A stretch of DNA of 64,000 bases from Prionace glauca (lineage: Eukaryota; Chordata; Chondrichthyes; Carcharhiniformes; Carcharhinidae). The notes beneath the pieces were generated by a model. It was not told the origin of the DNA and ran no database searches. It was given only the letters and a program-made list of their open reading frames with translations. Shown one piece after another: positions 10,921-22,277 of this stretch. Numbering within the stretch: position 1 is the first letter of the stretch; each line of letters begins with the position of its first letter. The stretch covers positions 22,310,561 through 22,374,560 of the forward strand of contig CM075755.1 of assembly GCA_037974335.1 (NCBI GenBank), in the 5' to 3' direction. The translations under genes and the position numbers were made by a program.

Positions 10921-11192
10921 TTTGTATCAGTCTTCACTGTGTAAAATGAGAATAAAGGGACAAGTGGGTAATGAGGAAAATCATGAGGCAAATAATGGAT
11001 AAATCTCTGGGATTTCCGTTCTACTGGAGAGCTTGAAAGTGCTATACATGTAGAACCTAAGAAGCAAACAACCTTCTCGACAGACTGATTCTATCCACTA
11101 AACCACCTGTGAAAGCAGTCTCTGGAAAGTCATAGAAACTGATCAAATTTTAACCACGTTAGACAGGGTAGATTCAGAAAGAATGTTCCCAA
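10921..11192 (+). mobile_element. CR1-like LINE (copy X), left part
   Basis: The right end, 11,160-11,215, translates as DRVDSERMFPMMGESRIRG, the CR1 ORF2 C-terminal block (compare DRIEVERLFPLKKDSRTRG in the copy at 47,799). The remainder is degraded. The same element resumes at 13,616 with the next expected residues (LRRNFFTQRVV-type), so copy X is split by the 22-bp array and by copy Y. Confidence 0.6.
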
Positions 11193-11890
11193 TGATGGGG
11201 GAGTCCAGAATTAGGGGGTCATAGTTTGAGAATTAGGGGGTCATAGTTTGAGAATTAGGAAGTCATAGTTTGAGAATTAGGGGGTCATAGTTTGAGAATT
11301 AGGAAGTCATAGTTTGAGAATTAGGGGGTTGTAGTTTGAGGATTAGGGGGTCATAGTTTGAGGATTAGGGGGTCATAGTTTGAGGATTAGGGGGTCATAG
11401 TTTGAGGATTAGGGGGTTGTAGTTTGAGAATTAGGGGGTAGTAGTTTGAGGATTAGGGGGTCATAGTTTGAGGATTGGGGGTCATAGTTTGAGAATTAGG
11501 AGGTCATAGTTTGAGGATTAGGGGGTCATAGTTTGAGGATTGGGGGTCATAGTTTGAGAATTAGGGGTCATAGTTTGAGGATTAGGGGGTCATAGTTTGA
11601 GGATTAGGGGGTCATAGTTTGAGAATTAGGGGGTCATAGTTTGAGGATTAGGGGGTCATAGTTTGAGGATTAGGGGGTCATAGTTTGAGGATTAGGGGGT
11701 CATAGTTTGAGAATTAGAAGGTCATAGTTTGAGAATTAGGAGGTCATAGTTTGAGGATTAGGGGGTCATAGTTTGAGGATTAGGAGGTCATATTTGAGAA
11801 TTAGGGGGTCATAGTTTGAGAATTAAGGGGTCATAGTTTGAGGATTAGGAGGTCATAGTTTGAGGATTAGGGGGTCATAGTTGAGGATTT
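11193..11890. repeat. 22-bp minisatellite grown from LINE coding sequence
   Basis: About 31 tandem units of 'tcatagtttgaggattaggggg', alternating gaggatta and gagaatta. The unit continues without a break from the LINE copy X reading frame (..SRIRG..). It corresponds to the segment 'ggcacagcctcaagataagg' in intact CR1 copies, so it is an expanded piece of the LINE ORF. Confidence 0.88.
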
Positions 11891-13612
11891 ATCATAAATG
11901 AATGTTTCTCATCAGTATTTACAGTTGAGAAAGGCATGGATGTTAGGGAACTTGGGGAAATAAAACGTGATGTCTTGAGGAGTGTACATGTTACAGAGAA
12001 GGAAGTGCTGGAAGTCTTAAAGCGCATCAAGGTAGATAAATCCCCAGGACCTGATGAAGTGTATCCCAGGACGTTGTGGGAGGCTAGGGAGGAAATTGCA
12101 GGTCCCCTTTAATTTGAATCATCAATAGTCACAGGTGAGGTGCCTGAAGGTTGGAGGGTGGCAAATGTTGTGCCTTTGTTGATGAAGGGCTGTAGGGAAA
12201 AGCCTGAGAACTACAGGCCGGTGAGCCTCACATCTGTGGTGTAAGTCGTTAGCAGGTATTCTGAGAGATAGGATCTGCAGGCATTCAGAGAGGTAAGGAC
12301 TGATTAGAAACAAATGCTTTGTGAGTGGAAAATCATGCCTTACAAATTTGATTGAGTTTTTTGAAGGAATAACAAAGAAGGTAGATGAGGGCAGTGCAAT
12401 CAGTGTTGTCTACATGGACTTTAGCAAGGCCTTTGACAAGGCACCACATGGTAGGTTGTTGCATAAGGTTAAATCTCATGGGATCCAGGGTGAGGTAGCC
12501 AAATGGATAAAAAATTGGCTTCTTGATAGAATGTGGAGATGCCGGCGTTGTACTGGGGTAAACACAGTAAGAAGTTTCACAACACCAGGTTAGAGTTCAA
12601 CCAGTTTATTTGAAGCCAGAGAGGGTTGGAAAGGGTTGTTTTGTTTTTCAAACTGGAGGCCTGTGACCTGTGGTGTGCCTCAGGGATCGGTGCTAGGGCC
12701 ACTGTTATTTGTCATTTATATTAATAATTTAGATGAGAATTTAGGAGGCATGGTAGTAAGTTTGCAAATGTCACCAAGATTGGTGGCAAAGTGGACAGTG
12801 AAGAAAGTTATCTCAAATTGCAATGGGATCTTGATCAATTGGGTCAGTGGGCTGACAAATGGCAGATAGAGTTTAATTTAGATAAATGTGAGGACTTAAT
12901 TAATGGTAGAATGTTGATGAGACTTAGAGAACAAAGAGATCTAGGAGCACAGGTTCATAGCTCTTTAAAAGTGGAGTCATAGGTGGACAGGGTGGTGAAG
13001 TAGGCCTTTGGCATGCTTAGTTTCATTGGGCAGAGCATTGAATACAGGAGTTGAGATGTCTTGTTGAAGCTGTACAATACATTGGTAAGGCCACACTTGG
13101 AATACTGTGTACAGTTCCGGTCACCCTATTATAGAAAAGATTTATTAAACTAGAAAGATTGCAGAAAAGATTTATCAGGATGCTACCGGGTCTTGATGGT
13201 TTGAGTTATAAGGAGAGTCTGGATAGACTGGGACTTTTTTCTCCTGGAGCATTGGAGGCTTAGGGGTGATCTTGTAGAGATCTATAAAATAATGAGGAGC
13301 ATAGATAAGGTAGATAGACAACATCTTTTCCCAAAAGTAGGAGAGTCTAAAACTAGAAAGCATAGGTCTAAGGTGAGAGGGGAGAGATACAAAAAGGCAT
13401 TTTTTTTCACTCAGTGTCTGGAATGAGCTGCCAGAGGCAGTAGTAGAGGCAGGTACAATTTTGTCTTTTGAAAAGCATTTAGAGTTACATGGGTAAGATG
13501 GGTACAGAGGAATATGGGCCAAGCACGGGCAATTGGGACTAGCTTAGTGTAAAAGCTAAGTGGCATGGTAGGGCCAAAGAGGTTTCCATGCTGTAAACCT
13601 CTATAACTTTAC
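11891..13612 (+). mobile_element. CR1-like LINE (copy Y), 5' truncated, decayed
   Basis: Recognisable ORF2 blocks in order: VDKSPGPDE region near 12,030; YMDFSKAFDKAPHGRLLHKV at 12,410-12,470; [23 protein letters not shown] at 12,670-12,740; [15 protein letters not shown] near 12,850. The tail ends 'ccatgctgtaaacctctataactt'. Many stops and shifts are present, e.g. in-frame stops near 12,980 and 13,000. An 81-bp foldback arm is inserted at 12,531. Confidence 0.85.
12531..12611 (+). mobile_element. Solo arm of the foldback element inside LINE copy Y
   Basis: 81 bp of the left arm ('atgtggagatgccggcg' through 'ccagtttattt') inserted between the codons for LLDR and SQR-type residues of the LINE. 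The flanking 'gaa' is on both sides. Only one arm is present. Confidence 0.75.
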
Positions 13613-13615
13613 AAC

Positions 13616-13862
13616 TGAGGTGAGGAGAAATTTCTTCACCCAGAGGGTGGTGAATGTATGGAATTCAGTCCCACAGAAAGTAGTTGAGGCCGAAACATTC
13701 TCTAATTTCAAAGAGAAGTTAAATATAACCCTGGGAGCTAAATAGATTAAGGGATCTTGGGGGAAGGTTCGATATTGAATTCGACGATCAGCCATGATCA
13801 AAATGAATGGCAGAGCAGGCGGGAAGGGCTGAATGGCCTAGTACAGCCTCTAGTTTCTTTGT
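13616..13862 (+). mobile_element. CR1-like LINE (copy X), 3' part
   Basis: Begins with codons for RRNFFTQRVVNVWNS-type residues and ends 'gaatggcctagtacagcct'. It is a different subfamily from copy Y and is colinear with 10,921-11,192. Copy Y therefore inserted into copy X. Confidence 0.7.
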
Positions 13863-13931
13863 TTTTCATTTTTAAGTAACAAGGCATTGTGACTGCACTA
13901 TTTTTTAAAATTGAGTTTCTCAATCCATGAG

Positions 13932-14305
13932 TGAGAAAATACACAGTAAGAAGTCTCACAACAATAGGTTAAACTCCAGCAGGTTTATTTGAGAGGGGAG
14001 AGATACAAAGGGCCCAGAGAGGCAATTTTTTCACTCAGTGTCTGGAGACAGTAGTAGAGGCAGGTACAATTTTGTCTTTTGAAAAGCATTTAGAGTTACG
14101 TGGGTAAGATGGGTACAGAGGAATATGGGCCAAGCACGGGCAATTGGGACTAGCTTAGTGTAAAACTCCCCACTCACCTGACGAAGGGGCAAAGCCCCAA
14201 AAGCTAGTGGCGTTTGCTGCCAAATAAACCTGTTGAACTCTAACCTGGTGTTGTGAGACTTCTTACTGTGTTTACCCTAGTCCAATGCTGGCATCTCCAC
14301 ATTAA
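13932..14305. mobile_element. Foldback element carrying a captured LINE 3' fragment
   Basis: The left arm (13,937-13,989) is truncated at its outer end. The right arm (14,203-14,305) is complete and ends 'ggcatctccacatt'. The interior, 13,990-14,163, is nearly identical to LINE copy Y at about 13,375-13,553 (same 'gggccaagcacgggcaatt'). 'agaaaatacac' flanks both sides, a possible 11-bp target duplication. Confidence 0.65.
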
Positions 14306-14306
14306 G

Positions 14307-14480
14307 AAAATACACACACACAGACACACACAAACACACGCACACACAATACACATAGACACAACACTCAGACAACACACAGTACACACACACACACAAC
14401 ACATACTCACACAAACATACACAAACACACACATGTGCACACATATATGAACACATGCACACACATACACAGATTCAGCA
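14307..14480. repeat. (CA)n-rich microsatellite
   Basis: Impure CA/CACG/CATA dinucleotide tract directly after the foldback element. The Cys/Val-rich frames across it are repeat artefacts. Confidence 0.9.
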
Positions 14481-15784
14481 GACACACATGTACATGCACC
14501 CGCACTGCACAGATTCACACAGACATACAAACATAGATGCATATAAACTGACACACACATGGAAGCATACACAGAAAAATTGATCAGAGATGACAGTGAC
14601 TTTGATGTTTAACAGGTGTTGAAACATTAGGGACACAATCCTAACTTAACCCTTATAGCTGAGGCTTTCAAAGCTGAGGAGGTGAGCAGTCCACTTACCA
14701 CAGAATTCAGCTAGCTGTTGTAACTTTGTTTTTAATATGCCTGGTCCACAAGTCTCGGTTAAATTGTGACTTCTGGGTGCTTGATGGTGAGGAATCCAGT
14801 GATGTGGATGCACCTCAATCTCAAGCAGAAAATGTTGGGGTCTTTTTTTGATGATTGCCTGGAACTCAAGTAGCATTAGTACTGTTCTCGTACCATTGGA
14901 TGGGTGTTCCAGTCCTTCTGTAGTTTAGCATGGCCTACTTCATTCTTGGAGCAGTTGTGAATGAACAGAATATTGTCTCATTTTGAATTTATGGTCACTA
15001 ATTTAGTTTTACAACAAGGGAAGATGGGTTGTTATTGGAATGCAAGGATTGGCTTTCAATAATCACAGTCCTGAACATCTGTGTCAGCTGTGCCTCAGTC
15101 ACAGAAGATTTTTTTCCTTTATGCCTGTTGGGCTCAGTTTTGCTCAGAAGGCAATAGTCATTACACATTACCTGGATGTTAGTTTCTGATGAATAATAAT
15201 CCCAGGGATGATGATGATGATGATGGAAGATTCAGCAATGGTAAGGATAGTGGGGACAAAATACATTGAAGGTGCAATGATGAGAAAGGAAGCTTTATTA
15301 ATTTTTACCTCAATAGAAGAGATAAAATGTGTCAGACTTCTTTGTCCATCTTTATTTTTGATTTTATAAACTGAACTCTTGCCTTATTCCCTATCTGTGT
15401 TCTGACAACAGAATAGAGAGCATGGCAGAATAAGGTTGTTTGACCCATTCAGTTTGTGTTAGCATTTATCCTCCCCCTAAGCAGCGGTTCTGATAAACTG
15501 CTCACCCAAGTTCCCCTGACACTTTTATCACCTCTCACTTTGTTGCTTCAATTATTAACTCTATTCCATAACCTCACAGTCTCCTGTGTAAAGACATTTT
15601 CCTGATCTATGTCCTAAATCTCCTACATTTAATCTTAATTACTCATCTTATTTACTTGTTAGAAATCCTTTCAAGCACTGGGAACAGTCTGTTTCTATCT
15701 ACACAACTCCATTGTTTTTTTAAACACTTCCATCAAATCATCCCTGAGCTCCTCTGTCCTAATAAAAATTGACTCCATGGTTTA
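14481..15784. other. Intergenic DNA without recognised features
   Basis: Noncoding. A short (GAT)n run lies near 15,207-15,224. No element family was recognised. Confidence 0.4.
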
Positions 15785-16628
15785 CTCCATGGATAGTCTG
15801 GAGGGATGTCAGAAATTGCAGCATTACATCGATAGGATGCAAGACTGGGAGGAGAAGTGGCAGATGGACTTCAACCCGGATAAATGTGTGGTGATTCATT
15901 TTGGCAGGTCAAATAGGATGATGGAATATAATATTAAGGGTAAGGCTCTTGGCAGTGTAGAAGATCAGGAGGATCTTGGGGTCCGAGTTCACAGGACGCT
16001 CAAATCAGCTTCGCGGGTAGAGGATGTGGTTAAGAAGGCATATGGTGTTCTGGCCTTCATCAATTTTAGGAGTCGGGAGATAATGCTGCAGCTGTATAAG
16101 ACCCCACTTGGAGTACTGTGCTCAGTTCTAATCGCCTCATTACAGGAAGGATATGGAAGCCATTGAACGGGTGCAGAGGAGATTTACAAGGATGTTACCT
16201 GGATTGGGTGGCATGCCTTATGTGGATAGATTGAGAGAGCTCGGTTTTTTCTCCTTAGAGAGACGAAGGCTGAGAGTTGACCTGACAGAAGTGTATAAGA
16301 TGTTGAGAGGTATTGATTGAGGGGATAGTCAGAGGCTATTTCCCAGGGCTGAAATGGTCGCTATGAGAGGACACAGGTTTAAGGTGCTGGGGAGTAGGTA
16401 CAGAGGAGATGTCAGGGGTAAGTTTTTCACTCAGAGGGTGGTGGGTGCGTGGATTGTCTGCCAGCAGTGGTAGTGGAGGCGGATTTGATAGGGTCTTTTA
16501 AGAGGCTTTTGGATAAGTACTTGGGACTTAGTAAGCTAGAGGTTTGTAGGTAAGCTTAGTAGGGACATGTTCAGCGCAACTTGTGGGCCGAAGGGCTTGT
16601 TTGTGCTGTAGTTTTTCTGTGTTCTATG
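15785..16628 (+). mobile_element. CR1-like LINE, 5' truncated
   Basis: The ORF2 C-terminal part starts at a degraded 'S-L-E-G-C-Q-K-L-Q' and runs through WEEKWQMDFNPDKCVVIHFG (15,850-15,905) and DLGVRVHRTLKSA. A frameshift falls near 16,120 ahead of the YC-F-S block. The 3' end is 'gtgctgtagtttttctgtgttctatg'. Confidence 0.85.
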
Positions 16629-16804
16629 TTTATTGTCTATAGCCAGAGTGCTCCAAAAACAGACACCAATGGAGACAAGAACTTATTTTGACTTTAACTA
16701 AGATTTCTTATAAGATGTGCATTAATATAATGCAGTTCAATAGTGGGCTATCCCACATGGCTGGAACATTAAACTTTTTCATTTCATCTCCAATATATTT
16801 TGCT

Positions 16805-17128
16805 ATTTTTAACATTTAAATTTATTGTATTCAATCATGGGATTGGGTATCACTGGCTAGGCCAGCATTTTTTGGGCAGCCTTTATTGAACTGAGAGGCA
16901 TTTCAGAGTCAACCACATTGCTGTGAATCTGGAATCACATGTCGGTCACACCAGACAAATTTCCTTTCCTAAAGGACATTAGTGACCATATGGGTTTTTA
17001 CAACAATTGACAATGGTTTAATTACAGATTATTATTGAATTCAGAATTCACCATCTGCTATGGTTGGATTCAAACCCAGGTCCTCAGTGCATTTACTCTG
17101 GGTCCAGTGACAATACCACCACCTCCCC
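16805..17128 (-). repeat. tRNA-derived SINE of a second family
   Basis: Reverse complement of the family also seen at 21,738 and 52,575. It has a B-box-like GGTTTGAATCC complement near 17,075, the 'ggaaatttgtctgg' body and a 3' end near 16,805. Confidence 0.75.
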
Positions 17129-17261
17129 ACAAACGCACCTGTAAAAGCAGCAATATCACAGTATTCTCGCTAATGATGCTATAGGCTGAAGCCAAATATG
17201 TAATTAGCAGAAAGGGAAGAATATCCAGCCTGGTAGTCTTTGTTCACACATAAGAACATAA

Positions 17262-17745
17262 GAGATTGTTTAGAATTGAATAGAACATAAGAGATTGAAT
17301 CTAACATTGAGAGATTGAATAGACTGGGTCTGTGCTCGTTAGAGTTTAGAAGGATGAGGGGGGATCTTATAGAGACGTATAAGATAATGAAGAGGCTAGA
17401 TAGGGTAGAGGTAGAGAGATTCTTTCCGCTTAGAAAGGACAGCAGGACTAGAGGGCACAGCCTCAAAATAAGGGGGGAGCAGTTTAGATCGGAGTTGAGG
17501 AGGAACTTCTTCACTCAAAGGGTGGTGAGTCTCTGGAATTCTCTGGCTATTGAAGTGGTGGAGGCTACCTTGTTAAATATATTTAAGTCACGGGTAGATA
17601 GATTTCTGATAGACAGGGGAATTAAGGGTTATGGGGAGAAAGTGGGAAAGTGGAACTGATCCACTTCAGATCAGCCATGATCTTATTGAATGGCGGGGCA
17701 GGCTCGAAGGGCTAGATGGCCTACTCCTATTTCTTATGTTCTTAT
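17262..17745 (+). mobile_element. CR1-like LINE 3' fragment (young subfamily)
   Basis: Encodes LEFRRMRGDLIETYKIMKRLD through GYGEKVGKWN in one open frame (17,315-17,657). The 3' end 'cctactcctatttcttatg' is typical. The 5' edge has a short duplicated 'acataagagattg' motif at 17,250-17,300, suggesting slippage at integration. Confidence 0.88.
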
Positions 17746-18164
17746 TTCCTTACAGGAGACAGACTGAAAAACAGTCCAGTGGGCCAAGATACAAATGTAA
17801 AACAAACTGACATATCGCAAATAATATATAAAAATTCAGAGAATTTAGATTTTACACTGAAGAATATCTTTACTTTTCTCCAACACAATGAAAGGAAGTA
17901 AAACAAAATGCTCACTTTCTAGATGCAGATTCACATTGCCAGCCCTGAACTAACTGTCCAACCATCAATAAATAGTGGCTTCTACAGAAAAATGGAATAA
18001 TATGAGACAATGTTAACCTTACTTTTGAAAGTAAAATTTTGAAAAGTTACTTCATCTAATATTTCCAATTGATCTTTCTTTATTATTGACAAAATCAAAC
18101 ACCTTTAAACAAAATCCCAAGGGATAATCACATTGCTTTTTATCACCATTTACAATCTTGTTTA
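17746..18164. other. Intergenic DNA without recognised features
   Basis: AT-rich noncoding sequence. Nothing was recognised. Confidence 0.35.
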
Positions 18165-18355
18165 CTTTTACAATCCTATTGCACCTTTGTTTAAAAAGGG
18201 CTGCAGGGAAAAGCCTGGGAACTACAGGGCAGTGAGCCTCACATCTGTGGTGGGTAAATTGTTGGAAGGTATTTTGAGAGACAGGATCTACAGGCATTGA
18301 GAGATGCAAGGACTGATTAGGGACAGTCAGCATGGCTTTGTGAGTGGAAAATCGT
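18165..18355 (+). mobile_element. CR1-like LINE, part before TIR-element insertion
   Basis: Colinear with LINE copy Y: 'tttaaaaagggctgcagggaaaagcc' and 'gactgattagggacagtcag' encode the RT N-terminal block (FKKGCREKPGNYR). It is interrupted at 18,355 and resumes at 20,310. Confidence 0.8.
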
Positions 18356-20309
18356 GGGCCCGATTTTACCATTTGGAATCTAAGGGCCTGATCTGGGCAT
18401 AATATAGATCCGAGCCTGGAATCCTCTTTGCAGCGTGCCCATAAGCTTTTTGCCGGCTCCAGTCCAATCCTTACTGTGGGTGGGGCTTAGCGCTGCCGGA
18501 ATGATCAGAGTTCTGAACTGCTCATGCACAGTTCAAAAAAAATCTGGAAAAGTGTGCCCGTGTCAGATGGAGTAGAAATGATGCCTTGACTTAAAATCAT
18601 ACCTATTAGTAAATTTCTCACTCAGAATGACAATTACTTGTTTGTTTAAAAATATAACCTGTCCCTGTGCAAGCCACCCAGAAGCAATAAACACATGCAT
18701 GTATTTAACTACATTTGCAATTTGCATCATTCTTGCTGATCAGAAGTAACTTTTAATATTTCTATGATGTCACAAATCTGTGTTGTTAAACATAGATAAT
18801 GAGTAGGTGCCAAAAGATTTCCATAGAATAGTCAGTCAGTCAGTGCTCCCACTGGTCCATCCTGTACCAATATCTCTGTCCAGCTGCCTGAAAATCATCA
18901 AGTCTCACCTGGAACAACTGAATTTGGTCAATAAATTATCTTTTTTGCCATTGATGCTGAAATAAAAATCTCATCATTCACCGGACTCTGAAATGTCTTG
19001 CTGCACTTTACACTGGAGACTGTCAACTCTCTTCCAACTGGTCCTATGTTGGCCACTTCAGTCATTACTGCAGTTGAAGAAAAGTCTATGGTGACTGTAT
19101 ATTTCATCTAAAAGAATGCTGCTTTTCACACTGTGATATATGTGTGTTCAGTCTTTGCAGTTATGCCCCCCTATTCCAGTCATTAGATAAATATCATCTG
19201 AGCCCCCCCATTCCAGTCATTAGCTAAATATCCATCTGAGCCCCCCCATTCCAGTCATTAGATAAACATCCATCTGAGCCCCCCCATTCCAGTCATTAGC
19301 TAAACATCCATCTGAGCCCCCCCATTCCAGTCATTAGATAAATATCCATCTGAGCCCCCCCATTCCAGTCATTAGCTAAACATCCATCTGAGCCCCCCCA
19401 TTCCAGTCATTAGATAAACATCCATCTGAGCCCCCCCATTCCAGTCATTAGCTAAACATCCATCTGAGCCCCCCCATTCCAGTCATTAGATAAAGTTTTC
19501 TGTGGAGAAACAAGGTCACATGACCCAGGACACCTACTTTTTGGCCAGTTTAATCGTACAGAGCCCCCTGGGAGGCAGGTCCCACTTGGCAGACCAACCC
19601 CCGCCAACCAAATATCCATCTGAGCCCCCCCCCTCTCCACTACACCCCCCCTCTCCCCCCACTAGAGGGAGACCAACGATCAAGGCAAGTTGGGGGTGTG
19701 GTCTACTGAGGGGGCTTGCCTCCCAGGGGGCTCTGATCCCGGTTGGGGGAGGGCGGGGTTCAGCAGGGGATGGGGTCCTCTGCCGGGAGTGTCTGTCTCC
19801 TGTTGGGGTGATCTGCCTCCATGGGAGGGCGGTTGGTCTGCCAGGGTGGTGAGCAGGGGGCGGGGGGGGGGGGAGCGCCTGCCAGGGTGAGAGGGGTGGA
19901 GGGATTGCCACTTCTGGGGGAGCGTGGGTTGGATACTGGGGCACTCTGAGAAAAATGGTTGAGAAGGATAATGGCCGCAGACTGACTTCACAAGGGCAGA
20001 CAGAGCTTCGGAGGTTCCCCTTCGGAATAGAAATCCACTCAGGATCCGGAACAGACCAGAAGAAGGTAAAATGGGGTTTAGCAGTAGAGTTGTGCGCACG
20101 GTTCATTGAGTCGATTTAAATGCATGCTAATACATTTAAATCATTGGACTGCCTGATTTGGGCACAGACCAGACCCAAGCCCAAATCCGGTGTTGGTAAA
20201 GTTGCGATTTGCTTGGATTCGGGTGCAGATCGCGTTAAAGGTCCAACGCCCAAATTTGCAGCGATTTTGCACCCGAAAACGGGCGCAAATTGTTGGTAAA
20301 ATCGGGCCC
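18356..20309. mobile_element. Non-autonomous DNA transposon with 16-bp terminal inverted repeats
   Basis: The left end GGGCCCGATTTTACCA and the right end TGGTAAAATCGGGCCC are perfect inverted repeats. The flanks are CGT on the left and CAT on the right, consistent with a 3-bp target duplication in the LINE codon stretch 'aaaatcatg' seen in copy Y. No transposase frame is visible over about 1.95 kb. The ends and 3-bp duplication suggest a PIF/Harbinger-type element, but the superfamily is uncertain. The interior includes a 38-bp tandem repeat and a G-rich segment (19,670-19,920). Confidence 0.7.
19166..19494. repeat. 38-bp tandem repeat with alternating subunits
   Basis: About nine units containing 'ccattccagtcattag'. 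Units alternate 'gataaa' and 'gctaaa', giving a 76-bp higher-order period. It lies inside the TIR element; a single stray unit edge recurs near 19,610. Confidence 0.9.
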
Positions 20310-21580
20310 CATGTCTCACAAATTTAATTGAGTTTTTTGAAGGGATAACCAAGAAGGTAGATGAGGGCAGTGCAGTTGATGTTGTCTACATGGACTTTAG
20401 CAAGGCCTTTGACAAGGCACTGCACGGTAGGTTATTCCATCAGGTTAAATCTCACAGGATCCAGGATGAGGTATCTAAATGGATACAAAATTGGCTTCTT
20501 GACAGAAGCCAGAGGGTGGTTGTAGAGAGTTGTTTTTCAAACTGGAGGCCTGTGACCAGCAGTGTGTCTCAGGGATCAGTACTGGGTCCAGAGTTATCTG
20601 TCATTTATATTAATGATTTGGATGAGAATATAGGAGGCATGGTTAGTAAGTTTGCAGGTGACACCAAGATTGGTGGCATAGTGGACAGTGATGTCCACTT
20701 ATCTCCAAATGTAACGGGATCTTGATCAATTGGGCCAGTGGGCTGATGAATGGCAGATGGAGTTTAATTTAGACAAATGTGAGGTGATGCATTTTGGTAG
20801 ATTGAACAAGGGCAGGACTTACTCAGTTAATGGTAGGGTGTTGGAGAAAGTTACAGAACAAAGACATCTTGGGGTACATGTTTATAGCTCCTTGAAAGTG
20901 GAGTCACAGGTGGACAGAGTGGTGAAGAAGGCATTCGGCATGCTTGATTTCATTGGTCAGAACATTGAATAGAGGAGTTGGAATGTCTTGTTGAAGTTGT
21001 ACAAGACATTGGCAAGGCCACACTTGAAATACTGTGTACAGTTCCGGTCACCCTATTATAGAAAGGATATTATTAAACTAGAAAGAGTGCAGAAAAGATT
21101 TACTAGAATGCTACCGGGACTTGATGGATTGAGTTATAAGGAGAGGCTGGATAGACTGGGACTGTTTTTCTCTGGAGCGTAGGAGGCTGAGGGGTGATCT
21201 TATAGAGGTCTATAAAATAATGAGGGGCATAGACAAGGCAGATAGTCAATATCTTTTCCCAAAGGTAGGGGAGTCTAAAATTAGAAGGCATAGATTTAAG
21301 GTGTGAGAGAAGAGATACCAAAGTGTCCAGAGGGGCAATTTTTTCACACAGAGGGTGGTGAGTGTCTGGAACAAGCTGCCAGAGGTAGTAGTAGAGGCGG
21401 GTACAATTTTATCTTTTAAAAAGCATTTAGATAGTTACATGGGTACGATGGATATAGAGGGATATGGGCCAAATGTGGACAATTGGGATTAGCTTAGGGG
21501 CTTTTTAGAAAAGGGTGGCATGGACAAGTTGGGCCAAAGGTCCTGTTTCCATGCTGTAAACCTCTATGATTCTATGACCT
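20310..21580 (+). mobile_element. CR1-like LINE, part after TIR-element insertion
   Basis: ORF2 blocks: YMDFSKAFDKALHGRLFHQV (20,387-20,445), SVSQGSVLGPELSVIYIND (20,565-20,620), FAGDTKIGG (20,655), WADEWQMEFNLDKCEVMHFG (20,740-20,800), and YC-F-S-YYRKD near 21,030. The tail ends 'ctctatgattctatgac'. Stops and shifts occur, e.g. near 20,722 and 20,970. Same subfamily as copy Y and the LINE at 51,085. Confidence 0.88.
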
Positions 21581-21737
21581 ATACAAATCTGGAACCATTC
21601 TGTCAAATTAAGTGCCATCTGCCTACTCACTAAATTAGTATAGCATCAATGGATGTACATATACCAATATTTACCCCAGGCATTAATATTTTTTCTATTC
21701 TTGCAATAACAATGCAGAAGCAAGCTCATTTTGGGGG

Positions 21738-22040
21738 AGGCAGTATCACAGTGGTATTGTCACTGGATTAGTAACTTACAATAAGATCTGGGGACCAGGG
21801 TTCAAATCCCACCATGGCAGATGGTGAAATTTGAATTCAATAAAAATATCTGGAATTAAAAAGTCTAATGATAACCATGAAATCATTGTTAATTGTCAGT
21901 AAAACCCACTCACTCATCTCCTCTAGGGAAGGAAATCTGCCATGCTTACCTGGTCTGACCTACATATGACTCCAGAGCCAAAGCAATGTGGCTGATTCTC
22001 AAATACCCTTTGAAATGGAGGGCAGCGACATATACATTCA
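21738..22040 (+). repeat. tRNA-derived SINE, second family
   Basis: The head has GTATTGTCACTGG and B-box-like GGTTCAAATCC, followed by 'aggaaatctgccatgcttac' and 'ctccagagccaaagcaatg'. It matches the minus copy at 16,805. Confidence 0.8.
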
Positions 22041-22277
22041 CAACATGAATTTTAAAAAATAAGGCATCACTTTTAAATGGAATGTGCGCCTTTGTCCAAA
22101 TATCCAACACCCTATAATCCCACTTTGTCTGAAAGCAAAAGAAATCAACTAATGCATAGCAAAATGATTGACTTTGTTGTTGCTTTTCCTACACCACACC
22201 TATATGTACAAGACCCATAGCCAGATTTTCCTGGAACAGTTTGCTAGCCTGTCACCAGAGGCATACAGGTTGAGGAG

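Noticed and set aside
11193-11890. Telomere-like repeat (TTAGGG-containing units)
   Set aside because: The unit is a 22-bp LINE-derived sequence; the TTAGGG match is incidental.
14240-14572. Cys/Val-rich frame
   Set aside because: It is the translation of a CA microsatellite and a foldback arm.
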